Of a DNA stretch of 64,000 nt, positions 1-8,952 are shown piece by piece (position 1 is the stretch's first letter; each line of letters opens with the position of its first letter). This DNA comes from Pseudomonas fulva NBRC 16637 = DSM 17717 (lineage in GTDB: Bacteria; Pseudomonadota; Gammaproteobacteria; Pseudomonadales; Pseudomonadaceae), in assembly GCF_000730565.1 (NCBI RefSeq), contig NZ_BBIQ01000005.1, positions 186,001 through 250,000 of the forward strand, given 5' to 3'. A program made the position numbers and the translations under genes. The notes beneath the pieces are model-generated. The model was not told the DNA's origin, made no database searches, and saw only the letters and a program-made list of their open reading frames with translations.

Positions 1-1181
1 CCGATGTACTCATGGCCTTTGCAGGCGCCCAAGGCGCTGCGATCATTTCAGCCGAGTACTGCGAGCGGGTCGGCATCACCCCGCCAGAGGCGCAGGTCAA
101 CGCGCTGGTACATTGGCTGGCCCGCCAAGGTGAGGATGTATTCCAGACGGATAATGTACGCCGTGACGTCAGCGAGCTGCCCGAACTGGCCGAGCATGCC
201 GGCGGCGTGCTGGCAGTGGCCATCTCTAAAATTCACTCGCACTACCTGCTGTGGTTCCGGCCTGAGCAGGTGCGCACCGTCCAATGGGCTGGGCAGCCCA
301 CCAAGGAAGTCGCACCGCTAGGCAACCTCGCACCTCGCCATAGTTTCGAACGCTGGCAGGAGCAACTGCATGGCTATTGCGCACCGTGGGACCCGCTGGT
401 CATCGATGGCGTCATGGAGTTGCGTACTGCGGTCTTGGGTATCGTGCTGCGCAAGGCTGAAGAGCTGGCGCAGATGGCCAACGAATTGCGCCGCTCCAAC
501 AAGGAGCTCGAGGCCTTCTCGTACAGTGTTTCCCACGACCTGCGTGCGCCCCTGCGCCACATCGCGGGCTATACGGAGTTGCTCGGCGAAATGGAAGGCG
601 CCGGTCTGAGTGAACGTGGCAAGCGGTTCTTGCAACACATCGGCGAGGCTGCTCATTTTGCCGGCAACCTGGTCGACAATTTGCTACATTTCTCGCAAAT
701 GGGTCGCTCTGCCCTGCGGATGTCGGACGTGGACCTCAACGCGCTGGTCGAAGCCATTCGCGCCGAACTGGCACCCGACTACGCCGGGCGTGAGATCATC
801 TGGGACGTCGCGCAGCTGCCCCGCGCCTACGGTGACCCGGCATTCATCAACCTGGCATTGAACAACCTGGTGGCCAACGCCATCAAATACACCCGTGGAC
901 GTACACCTGCCCGTATCGAGATCACCGCAGTGCAGCATCCAACCGAGACCGAGGTCTGTGTCCGGGATAATGGCGTGGGCTTCGACATGGCCTATGCCAA
1001 CAAGCTGTTCGGCGTCTTCCAGCGTTTGCATCGCATGGAGGATTTCGAAGGTACGGGCATCGGCCTGGCCAGTGTTCGCCGCATCATTGAAAGGCACGAT
1101 GGCCGTGTCTGGGCCGAAGGCCAGATCGACAAAGGCGCCAGTTTTCATTTCACATTACCGCGCCCATCCGCGACGCACTGA
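1..1181 (+). CDS. Bacteriophytochrome sensor histidine kinase (3' part)
   Basis: The gene enters from the left edge (first full codon at base 3), so the chromophore-binding PAS-GAF part lies outside. What is visible starts in the PHY domain: the PHY tongue carries a PRxSF motif (PRHSF), a signature of phytochromes. It is followed by a HisKA domain with the phospho-acceptor His in SVSHDLRAPL and an HATPase domain with N box (NNLVANAIKY) and G boxes (DNGVGFD, GTGIGLA). Phytochromes of this family sense red/far-red light through a biliverdin chromophore and phosphorylate a response regulator. The receiver gene begins 15 bases downstream and is the likely partner. The phytochrome assignment is firm from the PHY motif; the light response itself is inferred. 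Confidence 0.9.
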   Translation, partial: DVLMAFAGAQGAAIISAEYCERVGITPPEAQVNALVHWLARQGEDVFQTDNVRRDVSELPELAEHAGGVLAVAISKIHSHYLLWFRPEQVRTVQWAGQPTKEVAPLGNLAPRHSFERWQEQLHGYCAPWDPLVIDGVMELRTAVLGIVLRKAEELAQMANELRRSNKELEAFSYSVSHDLRAPLRHIAGYTELLGEMEGAGLSERGKRFLQHIGEAAHFAGNLVDNLLHFSQMGRSALRMSDVDLNALVEAIRAELAPDYAGREIIWDVAQLPRAYGDPAFINLALNNLVANAIKYTRGRTPARIEITAVQHPTETEVCVRDNGVGFDMAYANKLFGVFQRLHRMEDFEGTGIGLASVRRIIERHDGRVWAEGQIDKGASFHFTLPRPSATH

Positions 1182-1196
1182 GGCACCGCACTTACC

Positions 1197-1655
1197 ATGC
1201 TAAAACCCATCCTGCTGGTCGAGGACAACCCTCGAGACCTGGAGCTGACGCTCCTGGCCCTGGAACGTAGCCAGTTGGCCAACGAAGTCATCGTGCTGCG
1301 TGACGGCGCAGATGCCCTGGATTACCTGTTGCGCCGCGAGGCCTACGCTGACCGCGACGACGGCAACCCTGCCGTGATCTTGCTCGACCTCAAGCTGCCG
1401 AAAGTCGATGGGCTGGAAGTACTCAAGGCGCTGCGTGCCTCCCCGGAGCTGCGCAGTATTCCGACCGTGATGCTGACTTCGTCCCGCGAAGAACCCGACC
1501 TGCTGCGCGCGTACGAACTGGGCGTCAACGCCTACGTGGTCAAACCCGTCGAGTTCAAGGAATTCGTTGCCGCCATTTCCGACCTGGGCATCTTTTGGGC
1601 AGTACTCAACGAGCCACCACCCGGCTCGTTGCGCTTGAACCGTCGCGGCAACTGA
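1197..1655 (+). CDS. Single-domain response regulator (Rcp1-like)
   Basis: A 152-residue stand-alone receiver of the type that accompanies phytochromes. The acidic pair is at the start (VEDN), the predicted phospho-acceptor is Asp64 (LLDLKLP), and the conserved Lys lies in VVKPVEF. There is no output domain, so it probably acts by protein contact or in a phosphorelay. It lies between the phytochrome kinase and a hybrid kinase with gaps of 15 and 13 bases, which suggests one transcript. The C-terminal tail of about 15 residues after the receiver fold is basic. The family call is secure; its downstream target cannot be read from sequence. Confidence 0.9.
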   Translation: MLKPILLVEDNPRDLELTLLALERSQLANEVIVLRDGADALDYLLRREAYADRDDGNPAVILLDLKLPKVDGLEVLKALRASPELRSIPTVMLTSSREEPDLLRAYELGVNAYVVKPVEFKEFVAAISDLGIFWAVLNEPPPGSLRLNRRGN

Positions 1656-1668
1656 GGCCTGCACCACG

Positions 1669-4056
1669 ATGCAGTCTACCCCGCTGAACCTACTGATGGT
1701 CGAAGACAGCTCGATGGACGCCGAGCTCACCCTGATGCGCCTCGAGCGTAGCGGGCTGCGCATCCAGTCTCACCTGGTCTTCGATCACAACGGCGTCGAG
1801 CATGCCCTTCGCGAAGGGCGCTATGACCTGATTCTGTGTGATTGCGTACTGCCGGGCTCATCGGGCACCGAAGTGCTTTCGATCGCCCAGCGCCTGGCCC
1901 CTGATGTGCCCTTCATTTTCCTCTCCGGTATCTACGGAGAGGAACATGCGGTAGAGATGATCCGCCTGGGCGCCACCGATTACGTGCTCAAGAAAAACCT
2001 GCCGCTGCTGCCCAAAGCCGTGCGCCGTGCTCTCACCGAGGTGCAGGAGCGCCAGCGCAGACGCCGTGCCGAGGAGGCCTTGGCTGAGGTAGAAGCCCGC
2101 GCGCGCATCGCTATCACCGCTGCGGGCATGGGGACCTGGGACTTGAGACCTCAGGAGGGGTTGCTGGCGTGGGATGAACGCTGCAAGGCGTTGTTTGGCC
2201 TGCCGCTGGACACCGAGATGAGCCTGGAGGTGTTCTACGCTGGCATCTATCCAGACGACGTCGAGATGGTTCGCAAAGCTGTCAACCTGGCCATGCTTCC
2301 GGACAGTGGCGGCAACTATCGCATGGAATTTCGCATCGTGCCGCCCGATGGCCAGGAGCCCCGGTGGGTGCTGAGCAGTGGCCAGAGCCAGTTCGTCGAC
2401 GGCAAGTGCGTACGTTTTTCAGGCGTTCTTCAGGATGTTCACACCCAGCGCGTGGCCACTCAGGCATTGCGCCAACTCAATGAAATGCTCGGCGAGCGTG
2501 TCGAGCGACGTACCCGTGAGCGCGATCGTGCCTGGGAGCTCTCCCAGGACCTGCTGGCCGTGCTCAACCACGACTTGACACCGGTGGCGCTCAACCCGGC
2601 CTGGGAAGCCAGCCTGGGCCTTTCGCGGGAACGCCTGAGCCAGTCTTCGTTGCTGCACCTGTTGCCGGAGCCGGATCAGGAACTGCTGCTGACCGAACTG
2701 GCGTCGCTGGCCCATGGACGCACCAGTGCCCGTTTCGTGGGCCGGATTCTCCACGCAGGCGGCCAGCAGCGCTGGCTGTCATGGGTCGTGGTACCCGAAG
2801 ACACCCTGCTCTACGTAGTCGCGCGGGACATTACCAGCGAACGTGAAACTGCAATGGGCTTGGCTGAAGCCAACGCCCGTCTGCGTGAACAAATCAGCGA
2901 GCGTGAGCGTATCGAGGCCGCCCTGCAACAGATGCAGCGTCTGGAGGCGGTGGGCCAGCTTACCGCGGGCGTGGCCCACGACTTCAACAACTTGCTGACC
3001 GTGATCCTGACCGGGGCGAGCTTTCTGGAGCGCGACCTGGTAAAGGCCGATGTCGAGAAGGCACGAACCCGGCTTACCCATATCAGGGAAGCGGGTGAAC
3101 GCGGAGCCAAGCTGACCTCGCAGTTGCTGGCATTTTCCAGGCGCCAACGGCTCGAACCCGTGCCGCTGAACCTGAATCGCACGCTTGATGGCCTCGAAGA
3201 ACTGCTACGCCGCACCCTGGGCGGCAATGTCTCCGTACGCCTGGATCTGGACAAATCGCTCTGGCAGGCGCTTACAGACCCGACCCAGACCGAGATGATC
3301 ATCCTGAACCTTGCGATCAACGCCCGCGATGCCATGCCGGAGGGTGGGCAATTGACCCTGTCCACGCGCAATACGCGCATTGACGACTTGCCACGCCGCC
3401 CGGAAGATCCGGACCCCGGCGAGTACGTCATGATGAGCATCCGTGACACGGGGTGCGGCATGAGCGAAGAGGTACTGGCCAAGGTCTTTGAACCGTTCTT
3501 CACCACCAAGGATATCGGCAAGGGCTCTGGCCTGGGCCTGGCGCAGGTCTTCGGGTTTGCCAAGCAGTCGGGCGGCGGTGTGCGCATTGATACCGCACCG
3601 GGCAGCGGTACCGAAGTGGCCGTCTATTTGCCTGCGGTGAAGGACCAGGTCGCGAGCGAACCGGAACCGCTGCCATTGACCCATACCATCACCGAAAGCG
3701 GTTACAACCGTAACGTGCTGCTGGTGGATGACGACCATCTGGTGCGCGACATGCTGGGCGATGTCCTGCGCCAATATGGGTATCAGGTTCGCCAGGCACA
3801 CAGTGGGGAGCAGGCACTGGCACTGCTGGACGATGATATCGACTTGCTTCTTACCGATTTCGCCATGCCTGAGTTCAATGGCGCTCAGCTGGCCATGGCG
3901 GCGAGAGAGCGCTACCCCAAGCTGCGCGTGGTGTTCCTGACGGGTTATGCAGAGCTCCAAGGGCTGGACCTGCCCGACAGCCTGGTCATTCAAAAGCCAG
4001 TACAAGCTGACGAACTCGCCAGGGCACTGAACGAGATGCTGGGTACAGCGACCTGA
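1669..4056 (+). CDS. Hybrid sensor histidine kinase with N- and C-terminal receivers
   Basis: A 795-residue protein with no membrane segment. Order of parts: receiver (about 1-125, acceptor Asp in LILCDCVLP), PAS (about 145-265), second PAS-like region (about 285-390), coiled linker, HisKA with His437 in AHDFNNLL, HATPase (about 540-660, GSGLGLAQ), and a C-terminal receiver (about 680-795, Asp730 in LLTDFAMP). The N-terminal receiver makes it a kinase that can itself receive phosphate, for example from the phytochrome two genes upstream. It ends the three-gene unit. The input sensed by the PAS domains is unknown. Confidence 0.9.
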   Translation: MQSTPLNLLMVEDSSMDAELTLMRLERSGLRIQSHLVFDHNGVEHALREGRYDLILCDCVLPGSSGTEVLSIAQRLAPDVPFIFLSGIYGEEHAVEMIRLGATDYVLKKNLPLLPKAVRRALTEVQERQRRRRAEEALAEVEARARIAITAAGMGTWDLRPQEGLLAWDERCKALFGLPLDTEMSLEVFYAGIYPDDVEMVRKAVNLAMLPDSGGNYRMEFRIVPPDGQEPRWVLSSGQSQFVDGKCVRFSGVLQDVHTQRVATQALRQLNEMLGERVERRTRERDRAWELSQDLLAVLNHDLTPVALNPAWEASLGLSRERLSQSSLLHLLPEPDQELLLTELASLAHGRTSARFVGRILHAGGQQRWLSWVVVPEDTLLYVVARDITSERETAMGLAEANARLREQISERERIEAALQQMQRLEAVGQLTAGVAHDFNNLLTVILTGASFLERDLVKADVEKARTRLTHIREAGERGAKLTSQLLAFSRRQRLEPVPLNLNRTLDGLEELLRRTLGGNVSVRLDLDKSLWQALTDPTQTEMIILNLAINARDAMPEGGQLTLSTRNTRIDDLPRRPEDPDPGEYVMMSIRDTGCGMSEEVLAKVFEPFFTTKDIGKGSGLGLAQVFGFAKQSGGGVRIDTAPGSGTEVAVYLPAVKDQVASEPEPLPLTHTITESGYNRNVLLVDDDHLVRDMLGDVLRQYGYQVRQAHSGEQALALLDDDIDLLLTDFAMPEFNGAQLAMAARERYPKLRVVFLTGYAELQGLDLPDSLVIQKPVQADELARALNEMLGTAT

Positions 4057-4095
4057 CGCAGAGCACCATGGTCCGCCCCGCGCGGCTTTTGAGAG

Positions 4096-4119
4096 GAGGC
4101 GCATGACACGATGCGCCTC
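4096..4119. terminator. Inverted repeat after the phytochrome operon
   Basis: A perfect 9-bp stem (GAGGCGCAT / ATGCGCCTC) with a 6-base loop lies 40 bases after the hybrid kinase stop. There is no T run on either side, so it is a hairpin that may act as a weak or factor-dependent terminator or protect the 3' end. Confidence 0.4.
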
Positions 4120-4212
4120 TCGATCAAAGGCCACCCGCCAAAAAATCCCGAATCGCAGAAACGACGAATTCAGCGCTGGTAGCCCATGCACTGAAAAAGA
4201 AATGTAGAAAAA

Positions 4213-4287
4213 TGGCAGGGGCGGCTGGATTCGAACCAACGCATGGCAGGATCAAAACCTGCTGCCTTACCGCTTGGCGACGCCCCT
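4213..4287 (-). tRNA. tRNA-Gln (TTG)
   Basis: Reading the minus strand gives a 75-base cloverleaf with a 7-bp acceptor stem (AGGGGCG / CGCCCCT), discriminator G and an encoded CCA end. The anticodon loop TTTTGAT gives anticodon TTG, which reads CAA glutamine codons. The T arm contains GGTTCGAATCC. It stands alone between the phytochrome unit and the YdcH-like gene. Confidence 0.97.
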
Positions 4288-4544
4288 GTATCGGATGCAG
4301 CTGAAGCTGCTCTGAAGATTCCAAGTAACTGACAACGCGTTGTTGTCTTGGAATGCGCGGCACTTTATCAACAATGTTTGGGTTTGGGAAGCCCTCTGAT
4401 AAAAAAATTACCAAAAAACAGCGAGTTAGTCTTCAGCAGCGGTTGAGCGCTACCGTTCGTCGCATTCCTGCCCCTTCTCGTCAACGCAATCGCAAACCTT
4501 CATTCCAATGGTTATCGCCACTGTCATGCCCCAAGGAGGATGCC

Positions 4545-4787
4545 ATGCCCGTATCACACGATTTGTACCAAGACCTGCACTACCCTCGTGAAATCGTTCA
4601 GCAACGTCGCCAGACCGATAAGGACCTGGACCGTTTGCTCGACGAATACGTCGACATCGATAACCAGGTGCTGGCCGCCGAATCCATCTCGGCAGGCAAT
4701 TTCGAGGACGACGACCTTCGTCGCCTCAAGGAGCGCCGGTTGGCCGTGAAATACATGATCGAGAGTCAGCTGCAACTCAAAGCATGA
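4545..4787 (+). CDS. YdcH family protein (DUF465)
   Basis: A small helical protein of 80 residues with the family pattern of charged heptad-like repeats: an N-terminal HDL...P segment, a central D-x-x-VD-x-ID-x-x-V run and a C-terminal LKxRRLxxKYMIESQL. The ATG at 4545 is chosen because an AAGGAGG ribosome-binding site ends 7 bases before it. The frame stays open upstream to 4353, but that stretch has an unusual basic composition and no good start. Function is not established for the family. Confidence 0.85.
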   Translation: MPVSHDLYQDLHYPREIVQQRRQTDKDLDRLLDEYVDIDNQVLAAESISAGNFEDDDLRRLKERRLAVKYMIESQLQLKA

Positions 4788-4829
4788 GCTGCCCGTAGGC
4801 TGTGACCTATCGCAGCAAGCGATCAGTCG

Positions 4830-5996
4830 ATGTCACTTTCTCGATTGGTCACACAGCCCAGGCTGGTGCAAGATCCTCGCTACCGTCTGTTACAAGGAAA
4901 CGAGCCATTGCCCGCCTGGTTACCTGCCCCGCTGCGCCACCTTGGCAAGCGCCTTCGTCATCGTGCAGTGGCGCCGAGCAACGATTTGGCTGCCGCCTTC
5001 GATGACAAGGCGCGTCGATGCGGCTTCACGCTTAGCGAGAGCCAACGTCAGGCCATCATCTGCCTGTCCCAGCAGGTTGAACGGCACAGGACGGGGCAAG
5101 CGACGGGCGTGTACCTATATGGCCCGGTCGGTCGGGGTAAAAGCTGGTTACTCGACAGCTTTTTTCAATGGGTGCCCAACCCATCGAAACTGCGCTGGCA
5201 CTTCCACGACTTCTTTGCCCGCCTGCATCACGGCGTGCACCGCCACCAAGCGACGGGCAATGCCATTGGCATCACGCTCGACGAGTTGACCGAACAAAAC
5301 GACATCCTGTGCTTCGACGAATTTCATGTGCATGACATTGGTGATGCCATGCTACTGACTCGATTGTTCGAGGCCCTGTTCGCACGGGGCACGTTGCTGG
5401 TGCTCACCAGCAACTACGCACCTGAGGGGCTGTTGCCCAATCCGCTTTACCATCAGCGGTTCCAGCCTGTGATCGACCTGATCAACCGTTGCATGGTCAT
5501 CAAGGAAGTCGGCGGTGAAACGGATTTTCGCAGCCTGCCGGTCAACCGGGCGCTGCAACGTTTCACGCAGGGCCGTTATGTCTGGCCCGGGACCGGTGCG
5601 CAGCGCCAGTCCCTGCACATGCCGAAGGGCCACGGCGATACCCTCATGGTCAATAATCGCCCACTACGCGTGCAGGGCGCTGAGGGTGACCAGATCAGGT
5701 TCACCTTCGAAGACCTGTGCGAGCAGCCCACAGCCGTGATCGATTATCTGGCATTGGCTCGGCAATATTCGCACTGGATCATCGAGGGCCTGGACGGTTT
5801 GGAGGCGTGTTCGCTTGCTGCCCAGCAGCGTTTCGTAAACGTGGTGGACGTGCTCTACGACCAGGATCGGCAACTGACCCTCATTGGCTCGCGCCCGCTG
5901 GCGGAAAGTCTCGAGGGATCGCTGCCAGACCTGATGCGCACCCGCAGTCGCCTTGGCCAGCTACAGCAAATGGGCCCCGCAGGCGCCGAAGGCTGA
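4830..5996 (+). CDS. zapE: AFG1/ZapE-family ATPase
   Basis: A 388-residue P-loop ATPase with Walker A GPVGRGKS near residue 97 and Walker B CFDEFHVHD, followed by the sensor region VLTSNY and an arginine near the PLYHQRF segment, all typical of the AFG1/ZapE family. ZapE acts on the FtsZ ring in E. coli, and mitochondrial Afg1 assists membrane protein turnover. Pseudomonads usually carry another copy in the petABC region, so this may be a paralogue with its own role. It converges on prpE with only 20 bases between the stops and no visible terminator. Confidence 0.8.
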   Translation: MSLSRLVTQPRLVQDPRYRLLQGNEPLPAWLPAPLRHLGKRLRHRAVAPSNDLAAAFDDKARRCGFTLSESQRQAIICLSQQVERHRTGQATGVYLYGPVGRGKSWLLDSFFQWVPNPSKLRWHFHDFFARLHHGVHRHQATGNAIGITLDELTEQNDILCFDEFHVHDIGDAMLLTRLFEALFARGTLLVLTSNYAPEGLLPNPLYHQRFQPVIDLINRCMVIKEVGGETDFRSLPVNRALQRFTQGRYVWPGTGAQRQSLHMPKGHGDTLMVNNRPLRVQGAEGDQIRFTFEDLCEQPTAVIDYLALARQYSHWIIEGLDGLEACSLAAQQRFVNVVDVLYDQDRQLTLIGSRPLAESLEGSLPDLMRTRSRLGQLQQMGPAGAEG

Positions 5997-6016
5997 GCAG
6001 GGTCGGATTTGCCTTC

Positions 6017-7906
6017 TCAGCTTGCCCGCGCAAGCCCTGACAGCACCGCTTCGATTTCTTGGAGCACTGCCGGATCGTCCACTGTAGAAGGCGGCGTGTA
6101 CGCTTGGCCATCGGCGATCTTGCGCAGCACCGCGCGAAGAATCTTGCCAGATCGGGTCTTGGGCAGACGCTTGACCAATCGGACTTGATTGAAGCAGGCC
6201 AAGGCGCCAATCTCCTCGCGGACGCTGGCCACGAGATCGACCAGCAGCTGCGATTCAACGATGCCGGCGCCGTCCTTGAGCACCACCAATGCCAATGGCA
6301 CCTGCCCTTTGATGTCATCGTGAACGCCGATCACTGCACACTCGGCGACAGCAGCATGACGCGCGACTAGATCCTCCATCTCACCTGTAGAAAGACGATG
6401 CCCGGAAACGTTGATCACATCGTCCGTGCGACCCATGATGTAGACGAACCCGTCTTCATCGAGATACCCGCCGTCACCTGTGTGATAGTAGCCAGGGTAC
6501 GTGCTCAAGTAGGCCTGGACATAGCGCGAGTGATCGCCCCACAACGTCTGGCTGCAGCCTGGCGGCAACGGCAGGGCGATGACGATTGCGCCCTGGTGAT
6601 TGGGGCCGGCCAGATGCCCTTCGTCATCCAGCACCTGCACGTGGTACCCAGGCACCGCACGATTGCTCGACCCTGCTCTTGCCGCGCTCCCCTCGAGCCC
6701 CACGCAGGGCGCAGTCACCGGCCAGCCGGTCTCGGTCTGCCACCAGTGATCATGCACCGGCTTGCCGCTTACCCGTTCCAGCCATTGATGGGTACTGGAA
6801 TCGAGTTTTTCGCCTGCCAGGAACAACTGGCGCAGTGAACTCAGGTCATGCTTGCGCAGCAGTTCGGCGTCAGGGTCCTCCTTGCGGATGGCACGCATGG
6901 CTGTGGGCGCACAGAACAGCGCATTGACCTTGTACTGCTCCACTACGCGCCAGTAGGCAGAAGCATCCGGCGTGCGGATGGGCTTGCCTTCGTAGAAGAC
7001 GCTCGTGCAGCCGCACATCAGCGGCCCATACACGATCAACGAGTGCCCCACCACCCAGCCCACGTCGGAGATACCCCACCAGACATCGCCTGGCTGCATG
7101 CCGTAGACGGTGCGCATGGCATAGAGCAGCGCAACGGCATTACCGCCATTCTCGCGAACGATGCCTTTGGGTTTACCGGTGGTTCCTGAGGTGTACATGA
7201 TGTACAGCGGGTCTGCCGCATCCAGCTCCACAGGCGCCACTGGCTGAGCATCGACGACAGCCTGAGCCCAATCCAGGTCTCGGCCTGCCTGCAACGGCGC
7301 TTGCGCATGGGGCCGTTGCCAGACCAACACGTTGCGCGGGCGGTGCTGGGCCAGTTCCAGAGCGCGATCGACCAACGGCTTGTACTCGATGACGCGCTCG
7401 AACTCCAGCCCACAGGAAGCGGTTAGCAGCAACACCGGGCGCGCATCATCGATACGCAATGCCAGCTCATTGGCCGCAAACCCGCCGAATACCACCGAGT
7501 GAACAGCACCGATGCGCGCGCAAGCCAACATGGCCATGGCGGCCTGGGGCACCATCGGCATGTAGATGATGACGCCATCGCCTTTTTGTACCCCAAGCTG
7601 GCGCAGCAGGCCGGCCAGTCGCGCGACTTCTTCGCGAAGCTGAAGGTAGGAGAGCGTCTGCTGGGTGCCGGTCACCGGGGAATCGTAAATCAGCGCCAAC
7701 TGATCTCCCCGACCCTGCTCGATCTGGTGATCCAGAGCCAGGTAACAACTGTTCAATCGTGCGTCAGGAAACCACCGGTGAGTGCCATCGGCATTGTTCT
7801 CGAGAACCACGGTGGGTGCGCGGTACCACGCCACCGAGCGCGCCTGCTCTGCCCAGAAGGCGGCGGGGTCGGTAATGGATTGGGCGTAACTGTGCTGATA
7901 GCTCAT
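6017..7906 (-). CDS. prpE: Propionyl-CoA synthetase PrpE
   Basis: A 629-residue adenylate-forming enzyme of the acetyl-CoA synthetase family that converts propionate, ATP and CoA into propionyl-CoA. Visible motifs are the ATP loop YTSGTTGKPKG, the WWQTETGWP core, the hinge YHTGDGGYLDEDGF and the C-terminal KTRSGKILR, whose lysine is the known acetylation site in this family. Length and the N-terminal YxxS...DP-x-x-FW pattern favour PrpE over Acs. It supplies substrate to the methylcitrate genes 16 kb away and lies divergent from a LysR gene. The leader has an A-rich motif that may bind Hfq/Crc. Confidence 0.9.
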   Translation of the reverse strand: MSYQHSYAQSITDPAAFWAEQARSVAWYRAPTVVLENNADGTHRWFPDARLNSCYLALDHQIEQGRGDQLALIYDSPVTGTQQTLSYLQLREEVARLAGLLRQLGVQKGDGVIIYMPMVPQAAMAMLACARIGAVHSVVFGGFAANELALRIDDARPVLLLTASCGLEFERVIEYKPLVDRALELAQHRPRNVLVWQRPHAQAPLQAGRDLDWAQAVVDAQPVAPVELDAADPLYIMYTSGTTGKPKGIVRENGGNAVALLYAMRTVYGMQPGDVWWGISDVGWVVGHSLIVYGPLMCGCTSVFYEGKPIRTPDASAYWRVVEQYKVNALFCAPTAMRAIRKEDPDAELLRKHDLSSLRQLFLAGEKLDSSTHQWLERVSGKPVHDHWWQTETGWPVTAPCVGLEGSAARAGSSNRAVPGYHVQVLDDEGHLAGPNHQGAIVIALPLPPGCSQTLWGDHSRYVQAYLSTYPGYYHTGDGGYLDEDGFVYIMGRTDDVINVSGHRLSTGEMEDLVARHAAVAECAVIGVHDDIKGQVPLALVVLKDGAGIVESQLLVDLVASVREEIGALACFNQVRLVKRLPKTRSGKILRAVLRKIADGQAYTPPSTVDDPAVLQEIEAVLSGLARAS

Positions 7907-7921
7907 GGTGAGTTGACCCGA

Positions 7922-7934
7922 TGTTGTTGTTCTT
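7922..7934 (-). promoter_or_regulatory. Candidate Hfq/Crc A-rich motif in the prpE leader
   Basis: On the prpE coding strand the leader reads AAGAACAACAACA, ending 15 bases before the ATG. The first eight bases fit the AANAANAA pattern bound by Hfq with Crc in pseudomonads, and the site is close enough to the start to block ribosome binding. The match is seen in sequence; repression of prpE by this route is inferred. Confidence 0.4.
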
Positions 7935-8085
7935 GAAGGGCGAACGCTGAGTATGGATGTCCTGCACCCAGGCGCCAGGCGCGATATGGCCTAACTGACC
8001 TGCATTTTTGCAGCGTGGGCAAAAGCCATTCAATGCGGCGATAAACTCACTAGAATAGCGACCAGTTTTTACGGTGAGCACCTCA

Positions 8086-8952
8086 ATGGACATCGATCAG
8101 GCCCGCACTTTTCTGGAGGTCGTGCGCAGTGGCAGCCTGGTGGCGGCTGCAGAGCGCCTGTGCGTGTCGCAGACAGCAGTCACCGCCAGGTTGCAGCGGC
8201 TCGAGCAGCAACTGGGCTGCACCCTGTTCACAAGAAGCCGGACTGGCGCCCGCTTGACCAGCCACGGCGAAGCCTTCGTCGGGTATGCCAACCAGCTGGT
8301 GCAGACTTGGGAGGCAGCACGACGCGACCTGCCCCTGCCACCGGGCTATCAGCAGGTGCTGCACCTTGGCGGCGAGGTGAGCCTTGGCAACCCGATGATG
8401 CTCGACTGGGTCACTGCGCTGTACCAGGAGCTTCCTGGCCAGAGCATCCACAGCGAAGTGAGCGATGGCGAATCATTGCTGCGCAAGGTGGAGATGGGCG
8501 TACTTGACGCCGCGCTGGTGTACCAGCCGATCTACGGGCCGGGCTTGCAGGTGGAGCAGCTGATGGAAGAAAAGCTGGTGCGGATCCGGCGGGTCGAGCG
8601 GCCGGAGCCGTACATCTACATCGACTGGGGTGAGGCGTTCCGCCGGCAACATGACGCCGCCCTGCCCGACTGCGCCCGCGCCGCACTGCGCTTTAACCTG
8701 GGGCCGCTTGCCTTGCAGTTCATCCTCGACAAGGGCGGGAGCGGCTATTTTCGCACGCGAGTGGTGCAGGCTTACCTGGACAGTGGCGTCTTCGAGCGCG
8801 TACCGCACGCGCCGGAATTTACCTACCCCACTTTTCTGGTCTACGCCCGCGAGCGTGACAGCGACGCGTTGCAACAGGCCCTTGGCATCCTGCGCCGGCT
8901 TATCGCAGCCGAGGCCAGCGACTGGTCACAACGCTGGGATCCGACGCTCTGA
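8086..8952 (+). CDS. LysR-family transcriptional regulator
   Basis: A 288-residue regulator with an N-terminal winged HTH (about 1-60, DQARTFLEVVRSGSLVAAAE and the recognition helix SQTAVTARLQRLE) and a LysR substrate-binding region. The ATG at 8086 is preferred over a GTG at 8074 because GGTGAG lies at the right distance. It is divergent from prpE, with about 180 bases between the start codons, so it may control prpE or itself; this is inferred. Its last 27 bases overlap the 3' end of the convergent HPP-CBS gene. Confidence 0.88.
   Translation: MDIDQARTFLEVVRSGSLVAAAERLCVSQTAVTARLQRLEQQLGCTLFTRSRTGARLTSHGEAFVGYANQLVQTWEAARRDLPLPPGYQQVLHLGGEVSLGNPMMLDWVTALYQELPGQSIHSEVSDGESLLRKVEMGVLDAALVYQPIYGPGLQVEQLMEEKLVRIRRVERPEPYIYIDWGEAFRRQHDAALPDCARAALRFNLGPLALQFILDKGGSGYFRTRVVQAYLDSGVFERVPHAPEFTYPTFLVYARERDSDALQQALGILRRLIAAEASDWSQRWDPTL

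Noticed and set aside
7907..8085. Sigma-54 promoter before prpE
   Set aside because: TGGC and TGC elements are present but the GG-GC spacing does not fit the -24/-12 rule.
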